Shown here in pieces: positions 1 to 4,857 of a stretch of 5,604 nucleotides of DNA. The notes beneath the pieces are model-generated. The model did no database searches and was not told where the DNA came from. It was given only the letters and a program-made list of their open reading frames with translations. How positions within the stretch are numbered: position 1 is the first letter of the stretch; each line of letters begins with the position of its first letter. The DNA is from Flavobacterium psychrophilum (lineage in GTDB: Bacteria > Bacteroidota > Bacteroidia > Flavobacteriales > Flavobacteriaceae). The stretch spans positions 1-5,604 of the forward strand of contig CAMDGJ010000190.1 of assembly GCA_945897545.1 (NCBI GenBank), given 5' to 3'. The translations under genes were made by a program, and so were the position numbers.

Positions 1-1
1 T

Positions 2-601
2 AGTTGGAAAAGAGCTAGACTCTCCTTAAAAGGCAAACGAAACGAAGAACAATTTCGATTTAAACAAAAGCAAATAGAAACATTAAAGAGTTTGGAAGAT
101 AGCGGATATATTGATTTATATTTTGGAGACCAAAGTCATTTTGGACTCAACCCCAATGTGCCTTATGCGTGGCAAACAAAGGAGAATCCAGTATTGTTAC
201 CCGCTTCTAAAGGCAAATATCTAAATGTAGTTGGATTAATGACACGTAAAAAAAAGCTTTATTTTGAAATACTTGAAACAACCTTTAATTCAGATAGAAT
301 CATCTGTTTTATGAATCGTTTTGTGGAACAAACCATTAAAAAAACGGTTGTGATTCTTGACAATTCACCAATCCATAAATCAAAGAAATTTATGGCTAAA
401 ATAGAACAATGGAAAGAAAAGGATGTTTTGATTTACTTTTTGCCACCGTATTCTCCAGAGTTAAATCTTATAGAAATTCTATGGCGAAGAATTAAATATC
501 AATGGTTGGGTTTCGATGCTTATAAAAGCTTTGAAAATCTCAAAGAACAATTAAATTTTGTGCTGAATAATTTTGGAGTAAAATACGACATTAAATTTTA
601 G
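2..601 (+). CDS. IS630-family transposase, 5'-truncated by the window edge
   Basis: DDE-type transposase that would cut and paste its own insertion sequence. The frame is open from the first bases of the window, so the real start lies outside; the TTG at 92 is internal and not the start. The 199 visible residues cover the catalytic domain: first Asp in YFGDQSHFGL (D43 counted from position 2), second Asp in VVILDNSPIHKS (D120), and the catalytic Glu in PPYSPELNLIEILWRR (E158), a DD(~37)E spacing typical of IS630/Tc1-mariner enzymes. The C-terminus (NNFGVKYDIKF) looks complete. Family members are usually around 300-350 residues or split into two frames, so roughly the N-terminal DNA-binding third is missing from view. 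No frameshift or stop is seen in the visible part, so the copy may be active. The right inverted repeat should lie shortly after the stop, but cannot be fixed without the left end. Confidence 0.92.
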   Translation, partial: SWKRARLSLKGKRNEEQFRFKQKQIETLKSLEDSGYIDLYFGDQSHFGLNPNVPYAWQTKENPVLLPASKGKYLNVVGLMTRKKKLYFEILETTFNSDRIICFMNRFVEQTIKKTVVILDNSPIHKSKKFMAKIEQWKEKDVLIYFLPPYSPELNLIEILWRRIKYQWLGFDAYKSFENLKEQLNFVLNNFGVKYDIKF

Positions 602-610
602 CCATTACTT

Positions 611-644
611 AAATTCTAAATTCTAAAATCTAAAATCTAAAATA
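611..644. repeat. Short AT-rich tandem repeat (TCTAAAA-like units)
   Basis: About five imperfect copies of a 6-7 base unit (AAATTCT, then AAAATCT) in a row, between the transposase stop and the next gene's promoter. Such TCTAAA-type runs are common between genes in flavobacteria as I recall. It may hide the outer end of the IS630 element. No function is visible. Confidence 0.65.
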
Positions 645-651
645 TTTCTTC

Positions 652-659
652 TACCTTTG
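652..659 (+). promoter_or_regulatory. Bacteroidota -7 promoter box TACCTTTG
   Basis: The sequence matches the TAnnTTTG box of the Bacteroidota housekeeping sigma factor. It lies 19 bases before the ATG at 679, which predicts a very short A-rich leader (nine A in a row before ATTATG). A clear -33 TTG is not seen, because that position falls in the AT-rich repeat. The start region has no Shine-Dalgarno, as usual in this phylum. Confidence 0.5.
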
Positions 660-678
660 GTGTCCTTAAAAAAAAATT

Positions 679-1233
679 ATGAGCGGAATGTGGTACGAAT
701 GCAAAGTGAAATATAGAAAAACAGATGATATTGGAGCGCAAAAAGTCACAACAGAACCTTATTTGGTAGATGCTTTATCCTATACCGAAGCGGAATCCAG
801 AATCAATGAGGAAATGAAAGCTTATATCAGTGAAGAATTTAAAATCACGAATATAAAAGTGGCCAATTATGCCGAAATTCATCCTTTTGAAAATGCCGAT
901 CGCTGGTTTAAATCCAGAGTTTCTTTATTAGCATATGACGAAGAAAGTGGCAAAGAGCGCAAGACAAATATGTATGTTTTAGTTCAAGCCAATGATGTAA
1001 AAGAAGCTTTTGAAAATACCATTGAAGTGATGAAAGGTACGATGGGTGATTACACTATTCCTGCCGTTTCAGAATCTCCCATTATGGATGTTTTCCCATA
1101 TTTTTCTGGTGAAGAAGGAGAATTGGAGCAAATGGAAAAGTTCAATGCACTCAAAGCGTCCAAATCTGAAAATGGTACAGTTGAAATGGAAGATGCTATG
1201 GAATTCGATGCTGAAGTTTTAGCGGAGCAGTAA
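679..1233 (+). CDS. DUF4494 family protein, function unknown
   Basis: A 184-residue soluble protein with no signal peptide or membrane segment. The N-terminal two thirds match my memory of DUF4494, a domain found in Bacteroidota: MWYECKVKYRKT near residues 4-15, TEPYLVDALSYTEAE near 25-39, NADRWFKSRVSLLAYDEESGKE near 72-93, TNMYVLVQAND near 96-106, and KGTMGDYTI...SPIMDVFPYF near 118-142. The last ~40 residues are acidic and low in complexity (many E, A and M), likely a flexible tail. The family has no established biochemical role that I know of, and none is proposed here. The ATG at 679 is chosen because the conserved WYECKV motif follows at once and a -7 box plus A-run lie just upstream. 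The gene stands alone, flanked by a transposase and its own terminator. Confidence 0.9.
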   Translation: MSGMWYECKVKYRKTDDIGAQKVTTEPYLVDALSYTEAESRINEEMKAYISEEFKITNIKVANYAEIHPFENADRWFKSRVSLLAYDEESGKERKTNMYVLVQANDVKEAFENTIEVMKGTMGDYTIPAVSESPIMDVFPYFSGEEGELEQMEKFNALKASKSENGTVEMEDAMEFDAEVLAEQ

Positions 1234-1257
1234 TAATTGTAAACGATATTAAATACG

Positions 1258-1285
1258 AAGGGGCTTTTTAAAGCTTCTTTTTTTT
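1258..1285 (+). terminator. Intrinsic terminator of the DUF4494 gene
   Basis: The hairpin pairs 1260-1266 (GGGGCTT) with 1271-1277 (AAGCTTC) around a 4-base loop, with two G-U pairs, and is followed by eight T (1278-1285). It begins 24 bases after the stop codon. Two A before the stem can pair with the first T of the tract. Confidence 0.75.
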
Positions 1286-1360
1286 GTTATTCATTCGGAA
1301 TAAATGTACTTCCCATTCTTTGTGCAGATTACCACGGAAGATTTAGCGGCTGCACTTCAT

Positions 1361-1550
1361 TCAGATATCTTGAAAAGTGCTTTCAGCATTGTACTTTCCC
1401 AACAACCAGCCTGAATCGAGAGGGATTTTAGCAATGATGCCAACTCCTTTTTCCTTAGCCAACTCAAATGCTCGTGCAGCATCCTGGTGCAGGATATTAA
1501 AAAAAAGCTTCAAGTACACCAGCATTTGTTGTGTTCATCAACAATTGCAT
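1361..1550 (-). pseudogene. Aldo/keto reductase remnant, internal fragment with a frameshift
   Basis: Read on the minus strand, 1550-1364 gives 62 codons once one base is removed from the A8 run at 1499-1506 (T8 on the coding strand). The first part reads MNTTNAGVLEAFF, the second NILHQDAARAFELAKEKG and then VGIIAKIPLDSGWLLGKY, ending STFQDI before a TGA at 1361-1363. The block 'FELAKEKGVGIIAKIPLDSGWL.GKY' is characteristic of one group of bacterial aldo/keto reductases (TIM-barrel NADPH-dependent oxidoreductases), which continue RSRW after this point. Full-length members have ~300-330 residues, so both the N-terminal ~200 and the C-terminal ~80 residues are missing. Without removal of the base, the frame hits TAA right after AFF. 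This is a dead fragment; the sequence before the MQLLM codons does not look related. Family assignment is from memory of the motif, and is fairly sure. Confidence 0.75.
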
Positions 1551-1573
1551 ACTTTTTATTTAATGATATTTTA

Positions 1574-1634
1574 CACGAAAGGATTGACTTTGTCGAATTT
1601 ACTTTGTCAGTCGCTACGCTCGTGTCATTTCGTG
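1574..1634. repeat. REP-like palindromic element (degenerate copy)
   Basis: The outer arms are CACGAAA (1574-1580) and TTTCGTG (1628-1634), extended imperfectly by TTGAC against GTCA. Inside are two direct copies of ACTTTGTC (1587-1594, 1601-1608) followed by GTCGCTACGCTCGTGTCATTTCG. The CGCTACGCTCG core and the GTCATTTCG arm resemble the larger element at 2733-2833 (CGCTATCGCTCG, GTCATTTCGA). It lies between two gene remnants. Confidence 0.55.
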
Positions 1635-1653
1635 CGGCAGTGGGGATAAAACA

Positions 1654-1773
1654 GTAAATAGGTCGTACAAGCAAACCTGCCTGCCTGCCTGCCTGCAGGT
1701 CAAACCACTCTACAACAGTTATAGTAATGAAGGTAGTTACTGTACTATCGATAACTTTGTATTTTTCCAACAT
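1654..1773 (-). pseudogene. N-terminal remnant of a REP-associated (IS200-like, Y1) transposase
   Basis: From ATG at 1773 the minus strand reads MLEKYKVIDSTVTTF, then ITITVVEWFDL. As I recall, this resembles the N-terminus of Bacteroidota RAYT/Y1 transposases, whose first beta strand reads like F(I/V)T(F/I)TVV(D/E)W(V/I)D, followed by LF.RP.Y. Here the LVRPIY part does occur, but only after eight extra residues (QAGRQAGL, about 1695-1672) encoded by a CCTG/CAGG tandem repeat; removing them restores the family spacing. After RPIY the frame runs into a REP-like sequence and then antisense of an aldo/keto reductase remnant, stopping at 1510. The HUH motif and catalytic Tyr, which lie further in, are absent, so no active enzyme is made. 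A TACATTTG box (1792-1785, minus) sits just upstream of the ATG. Identification rests on about 32 residues and needs a profile search. Confidence 0.5.
1675..1700. repeat. CCTG tetranucleotide repeat (five units) ending in a palindrome
   Basis: Five perfect CCTG units (1676-1695) run into CAGGT, so the tract is bounded by inverted ACCTGC (1675-1680) and GCAGGT (1695-1700). It is much more GC-rich than its surroundings. On the minus strand it encodes QAGRQAG inside the transposase remnant. Confidence 0.8.
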
Positions 1774-1784
1774 TGCTTTTCATT

Positions 1785-1792
1785 CAAATGTA
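1785..1792 (-). promoter_or_regulatory. Possible -7 box TACATTTG before the transposase remnant
   Basis: The minus strand reads TACATTTG, matching TAnnTTTG, 11 bases before the ATG at 1773. A transcript starting here would be almost leaderless. No -33 TTG is visible, so this may be chance in AT-rich DNA. Confidence 0.25.
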
Positions 1793-1821
1793 TAGATTTT
1801 TTGAAAACTATAAAAAATAAA

Positions 1822-1853
1822 AAAACAGAAGTAAACCTAATCACTTCTGTTTT
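1822..1853 (-). terminator. Hairpin terminator, probably of the secreted-protein gene
   Basis: AAAACAGAAGT (1822-1832) and ACTTCTGTTTT (1843-1853) are perfect 11-base complements around a 10-base loop. On the minus strand the hairpin runs into a T-rich tract (1825-1819 and beyond). It is ~110 bases after the stop of the minus gene at 1961. A T-tract of four also follows on the plus strand, so it might act in both directions. Confidence 0.6.
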
Positions 1854-1960
1854 ACTTAACCGCGTTGCACACGCTACGATTAGTTTTAAAATTTAAGTAG
1901 GTTATCGTCGTAGACGAGCACCAGAGAACGTGGATAAACGAGCGCTAGTTGCTGGCAGTT
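1854..1960. other. Gene-free stretch downstream of the secreted-protein gene
   Basis: No ORF or RNA gene recognised. It is less AT-rich than its surroundings and holds a small hairpin TCGTC-GTA-GACGA (1905-1917) and one copy of ACACGCTAC (1869-1877), which recurs on the other side of the gene at 2562-2570. Confidence 0.4.
1869..1877. repeat. 9-bp direct repeat ACACGCTAC, left copy
   Basis: The same nine bases occur at 2562-2570, in the same orientation, on the other side of the gene at 1961-2491. Surrounding bases are not clearly alike. Confidence 0.4.
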
Positions 1961-2491
1961 TTATTGCTTTGTAAGTGTCATTTCAAAGTATTTCATCCAA
2001 GTCTTGCCACCATCCCTACTTATTTCTCCAGTCTCTATCCACTTATTATTCAAAACCGATATTGTATATTTTATTTGTCCAGTCATCACGGTTGAGAATC
2101 CCCACTGAAAAGTGTGGTCATCAATTAATTTTGCATCAGCATCAATTTGACCTCCGTCACCTTTGAATGCTTTCATCAGATATTTACCATTCGCAATGTC
2201 GTACGAAATAATTGCAAATGCTTGATGGATTATCAAGTCTGAATTTTTTTCGTCTGTACCTAATCCGTCAATTTGAATTATTGTACCATTGACTTTTGAA
2301 ATAATATTCTCGGTTTGATTAAACGAATGCTTCTCTATTCCCATTTGAATCCAACCTGTACCTTGCCAACTGCCCGTTAAGAAGGAAATTTTTTGTAAAG
2401 CATCAACAGTTTCTTTTTTCGGCTGAAATGGATTTTGTGCAGTTGCAACTATTGTAACAAACATTGCCAAAATAAAAATTAGTTTTTTCAT
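1961..2491 (-). CDS. Secreted DUF1579/nitrobindin-like (calycin-fold) protein
   Basis: A 176-residue protein with a clear Sec signal peptide: MKK, a hydrophobic core LIFILAMFVTIVA, and a likely cleavage around ATAQ-N (residues 17-20). No lipobox Cys is present, so it is likely periplasmic or released. The mature part opens with the FLTGSWQGTGWIQMG motif (37-51), typical of lipocalin/nitrobindin-like barrels grouped near DUF1579, and closes with WIETGEISRDGGKTWMKYFEMTL (151-173), also usual in that group. Between them lies a beta-rich segment (NGTIIQIDGLG, FAIISYDIANGKYLMKAF). Ligand and role are unknown. The start at 2491 is chosen because it gives the signal peptide; another ATG eight bases upstream is out of frame and ends at once. 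The gene has its own terminator (1822-1853), lies more than 300 bases from the next minus-strand gene, and looks like a single-gene unit. It is flanked by a 9-bp direct repeat. Confidence 0.82.
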   Translation of the reverse strand: MKKLIFILAMFVTIVATAQNPFQPKKETVDALQKISFLTGSWQGTGWIQMGIEKHSFNQTENIISKVNGTIIQIDGLGTDEKNSDLIIHQAFAIISYDIANGKYLMKAFKGDGGQIDADAKLIDDHTFQWGFSTVMTGQIKYTISVLNNKWIETGEISRDGGKTWMKYFEMTLTKQ

Positions 2492-2521
2492 AATTTCATA
2501 ATTTAATTGTTGAACGATTTA

Positions 2522-2549
2522 TGCTATGTGTTCGGTAAAACATACAGCA
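2522..2549. repeat. Imperfect palindrome in the leader of the secreted-protein gene
   Basis: TGCTATGTGTT (2522-2532) pairs with AAACATACAGCA-type sequence (2539-2549) with one mismatch and one G-U, around a 6-base loop. It is ~30 bases before the start codon at 2491. It could be an operator or an mRNA hairpin; nothing decides which. Confidence 0.4.
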
Positions 2550-2561
2550 CATTGTATATAA

Positions 2562-2570
2562 ACACGCTAC
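2562..2570. repeat. 9-bp direct repeat ACACGCTAC, right copy
   Basis: Matches 1869-1877 exactly and in the same orientation. The two copies bracket the secreted-protein gene at a distance of 693 bases. Confidence 0.4.
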
Positions 2571-2632
2571 AAACTAACGACAAGCAATCCAATTTTTTGA
2601 TTAAATTCGCTGTCTAGTAGCGGATTACATTT

Positions 2633-2640
2633 CAAATATA
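2633..2640 (-). promoter_or_regulatory. Possible -7 box TATATTTG for the secreted-protein gene
   Basis: The minus strand reads TATATTTG, a full match to TAnnTTTG, about 140 bases before the start at 2491. No -33 TTG is apparent at the right distance. The predicted leader would contain the palindrome at 2522-2549. In such AT-rich DNA a chance match is possible. Confidence 0.35.
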
Positions 2641-2680
2641 TAATTTTTTTTCTTATAAATCATAAATAGGTTTTTATTAA

Positions 2681-2728
2681 AAAAAGCAACCCCAACCATT
2701 TATAGCATTGCTATAAATGGTTGGGGTT
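2681..2728 (-). terminator. Strong intrinsic terminator of the ABC-F gene
   Basis: A perfect 19-base stem (2688-2706 with 2710-2728, arms AACCCCAACCATTTATAGC and its complement) has a 3-base loop. On the minus strand it is followed by GC and a T-run (2685 downward, seven or more T with a break). It lies ~115 bases after the ABC-F stop codon, beyond a REP-like element. On the plus strand no T-run follows, so direction is clear. Confidence 0.8.
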
Positions 2729-2732
2729 AATC

Positions 2733-2833
2733 TTGTCATTTCGACCAGCGGGAGAAATCTCATTAGTTGCTCTCGATATGAGATTTGCTTCGCCTGTTCG
2801 CTATCGCTCGAGTCTCCTTCTTCGAAATGACAA
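2733..2833. repeat. REP-like palindromic element, 101 bp
   Basis: Perfect 12-base outer arms TTGTCATTTCGA (2733-2744) and TCGAAATGACAA (2822-2833) enclose nested pairs: GGAGA (2751-2755) with TCTCC (2813-2817), and AAATCTCAT (2755-2763) with ATGAGATTT (2778-2786). The GTCATTTCGA...GAGAAATCTC pattern with a TTCGCTATCGCTCG core is of a kind I know as a dispersed intergenic repeat in flavobacteria. It sits 10 bases after the ABC-F stop and before that gene's terminator, so it would be transcribed into the 3' end of the mRNA as a branched hairpin. Confidence 0.8.
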
Positions 2834-2843
2834 ATAGGAAGGG

Positions 2844-4706
2844 CTATGCCTCTATCTTCGCACTCAATTCAAACCAGCGTTCTTCACGATCTTCAATTTT
2901 ATTGTTGATGTTTTCGAGTTCTTTAGCTTTGGCAGCAATATCAGCATCGGCAATTGTTCCTTCCGAGAAAAGTTTCTCTATTTTGAGTTTTTCGTTTTCA
3001 AAGTCTTTGATTTCTCGTTCGATTTTCTGGTATTCTTTTTGCTCGTTGAAGGTCAGGTTTCCTGTAGGATTGTTTTGTTTCCAATCTTTCTTATCGGATT
3101 TGTTTTCCTCTTTTTGGGCAACATCGGCACTGTCTTCATAGGCTCTGAAATCAGAGTAGTTTCCTGGGAACGTTTCAATCTCGCCTTGACCTCTAAATAC
3201 AAACAATTGATCCACGATTTTGTCCATAAAATAACGGTCATGCGAAACCACAAGCAAACAGCCTGGATAATCCAAAAGGAAACTTTCTAAGACATTTAAA
3301 GTGACGATATCCAAATCATTGGTAGGCTCATCCAGAATCAGGAAGTTCGGGTTTTGGATTAAAACCGTACACAAATACAGTCTTTTCAACTCGCCACCAC
3401 TCAGTTTTTCGACGTAATCGTATTGTTTTTTGGAGTCAAAAAGAAAACGTTCCAGCAATTGCGAAGCTGAAATCAATCTTCCTTTGGTCAACGGAATAAA
3501 TTCTCCGTATTCTTTGATAACATCAATCACGCGTTGGCCCGGTTTTGGGTTGATTCCGCTTTGGGTGTAATAGCCAATTTTGATGGTTTCGCCTACGACC
3601 ACTTTTCCAGAATCTAAAGGCAAAGTTCCCGTTAATAAATTCAAGAAAGTTGATTTTCCAGTTCCGTTTTTTCCAATGATTCCAATGCGTTCGCCCCGTT
3701 GAAAATCGAAACTGAAATTATCCAAAATCACGTGATCCTTGAATTTCTTAGAAATTTTGTGAAGTTCGATAATCTTGCTTCCCATTCGTTCCATATTAAT
3801 CTCCAATTCGACCTTGTTTTCTCGACGGCGACTTTGTGCTTTTTCTTTAATATCGTAAAAATCATCCTGACGCGATTTCGATTTTGTCGTTCGCGCTTTA
3901 GGCTGGCGACGCATCCATTCTAATTCTTTTACGAATAGGTTTTGGGCTTTGTCTACACTCGAATTTTCGGAAGCGATTCGTTCTTCTTTTTTCTCTAAAT
4001 AATAGGAATAGTTTCCTTTGTATTGGTAAATTTTTCCGTTGTCGAGTTCGATGATTTCGTTGCACACACGTTCCAAAAAGAAACGGTCGTGCGTTACCAT
4101 AAACAGCGTAATGTTTTCTTTGGAAAAATAACTTTCGAGCCATTCGATCATTTCTAAATCCAGGTGATTCGTTGGCTCATCTAGAATTAGTAAGTCGGGA
4201 CGATTAATTAAAATTATGGCTAGAGACAGCCTTTTTTTCTGTCCACCAGAAAGATTTTTCACTTTGAGTTTGAAATCTTCCAACTTCAATTTAAACAAAA
4301 TTTGCTTGTATTGGGTTTCAAAATCCCAAGCATTGTGTTGGTCCATTCCGTCAAAAGCTTTTTGATAGGCTTCTTCGTCTTCGGGGTTTTCCAATGCTTT
4401 TTCATACGCTTCAATCACCTTTAAACTCTCGTTATCCGAAGCAAAAATGCTTTCTTCTATCGTCAATTCGTCTTGCAATTTATTGTCTTGCGACAAGAAA
4501 GCCATTCGGATACTTTTTCGGATTACTACTTGCCCAGTATCTGGTTCGTCAAAACCATTAATGATGTTCATTATGGTGGTTTTTCCGGAACCGTTTTTGG
4601 CTATGAAGGCTATTTTTTGGTCTTTGTTGATTCCAAAAGAAATGTCTTTAAAAAGAACGCGCTCTCCAAAAGATTTTGATATATTTTCGACTGATAAGTA
4701 ATTCAC
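2844..4706 (-). CDS. uup: ABC-F family ATPase, Uup type
   Basis: A 620-residue cytoplasmic protein with two fused ABC ATPase domains and no membrane domain, so not a transporter. Domain 1: Walker A AKNGSGKT (36-43), Q-loop Gln in FLSQ (73), signature LSGGQ (152-156), Walker B LLILDE (172-177), switch His in THDR (206). A basic interdomain linker with KELEWMRRQPKARTTKSKSR (~260-279) is the tRNA-facing arm of ABC-F proteins. Domain 2: Walker A GKNGTGKS (345-352), LSGGE (435-439), FLILDE (455-460), SHDR (489). The last ~70 residues (from NEQKEYQKIEREI) form a charged coiled coil, the mark of the Uup group. ABC-F proteins act at the ribosomal E site; E. coli Uup also binds branched DNA and affects precise transposon excision. 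The first Walker A has Ala for its first Gly, which I believe is common in this group. ATG at 4706 gives the normal N-terminus MNYLSVENISKSFG. Single gene with its own promoter candidate and terminator. Confidence 0.93.
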   Translation of the reverse strand: MNYLSVENISKSFGERVLFKDISFGINKDQKIAFIAKNGSGKTTIMNIINGFDEPDTGQVVIRKSIRMAFLSQDNKLQDELTIEESIFASDNESLKVIEAYEKALENPEDEEAYQKAFDGMDQHNAWDFETQYKQILFKLKLEDFKLKVKNLSGGQKKRLSLAIILINRPDLLILDEPTNHLDLEMIEWLESYFSKENITLFMVTHDRFFLERVCNEIIELDNGKIYQYKGNYSYYLEKKEERIASENSSVDKAQNLFVKELEWMRRQPKARTTKSKSRQDDFYDIKEKAQSRRRENKVELEINMERMGSKIIELHKISKKFKDHVILDNFSFDFQRGERIGIIGKNGTGKSTFLNLLTGTLPLDSGKVVVGETIKIGYYTQSGINPKPGQRVIDVIKEYGEFIPLTKGRLISASQLLERFLFDSKKQYDYVEKLSGGELKRLYLCTVLIQNPNFLILDEPTNDLDIVTLNVLESFLLDYPGCLLVVSHDRYFMDKIVDQLFVFRGQGEIETFPGNYSDFRAYEDSADVAQKEENKSDKKDWKQNNPTGNLTFNEQKEYQKIEREIKDFENEKLKIEKLFSEGTIADADIAAKAKELENINNKIEDREERWFELSAKIEA

Positions 4707-4718
4707 TTTCTAAAGTAG

Positions 4719-4771
4719 GAGTTAAGAGTTATAAGTTAAGAGTTATAAGTTATGGGTTATGAGTTAGAGTT
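4719..4771. repeat. Degenerate tandem repeat in the ABC-F leader (GAGTTATAAGTTA-type)
   Basis: Units such as AGAGTTATAAGTTA occur twice in tandem (from ~4726), preceded and followed by weaker copies (GAGTTA, GGGTTATGAGTTAGAGTT). The block lies between the promoter box at 4794-4801 and the start codon at 4706, so it would be in the 5' untranslated part of the message. AGTTATAAGTTA-type runs are frequent between genes in flavobacteria as I recall. Confidence 0.7.
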
Positions 4772-4793
4772 CCTTTTAAAACATAACATTTTG

Positions 4794-4801
4794 CAAAAGT
4801 A
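4794..4801 (-). promoter_or_regulatory. Bacteroidota -7 promoter box TACTTTTG for the ABC-F gene
   Basis: The minus strand reads TACTTTTG, matching TAnnTTTG, 88 bases before the start codon. It directly follows the inverted repeat that ends the upstream gene, a natural place for a promoter. A -33 TTG is not obvious. The transcript would carry the tandem repeat at 4719-4771 in its leader. Confidence 0.5.
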
Positions 4802-4812
4802 CGCTATTATAA

Positions 4813-4846
4813 CAGTAATTACGAATTGTTTGTTTTGTAATTACTG
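4813..4846 (-). terminator. Inverted repeat, probable terminator of the propeller gene
   Basis: CAGTAATTAC (4813-4822) and GTAATTACTG (4837-4846) are perfect 10-base complements with a 14-base loop, starting 11 bases after the stop of the minus gene at 4858. On the minus strand only a weak T-rich tail (TTATAAT) follows, so termination may be inefficient, or the palindrome may instead be an operator for the ABC-F promoter next to it. Confidence 0.45.
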
Positions 4847-4857
4847 CTGATTTAAAA

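Noticed and set aside
92..601. TTG at 92 as the transposase start
   Set aside because: The same frame is open and shows conserved family sequence (SLKGKRNEEQFRFKQKQ) back to position 2, so the start is outside the window.
611..644. Tandem repeat considered as a CRISPR array
   Set aside because: Units are only 6-7 bases with no spacers, and no cas gene is present.
1287..1360. Possible C-terminal coding remnant on the minus strand (frame ending MGSTFIPNE)
   Set aside because: Short, with a stop in the middle, and no family recognised; it may be random AT-rich sequence.
1377..1649. 90-codon plus-strand ORF
   Set aside because: It is antisense to the aldo/keto reductase remnant and the REP-like element; the minus strand holds the recognisable family motifs.
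1510..1773. 87-codon minus ORF as an intact small gene
   Set aside because: Only its first ~40 codons resemble a known protein; the rest reads through a REP-like element and an out-of-frame part of the aldo/keto reductase remnant.
1854..1960. Integron attC site downstream of the secreted-protein gene
   Set aside because: A GTTAAGT (GTTRRRY-like) motif is present on the minus strand, but no matching RYYYAAC partner or paired L/R boxes could be found.
2785..4701. Several ORFs of 66-118 codons overlapping the ABC-F gene on both strands
   Set aside because: They are shadow frames of a 620-codon gene with complete motifs. None has a recognisable domain, and their composition follows from the antisense or shifted reading.
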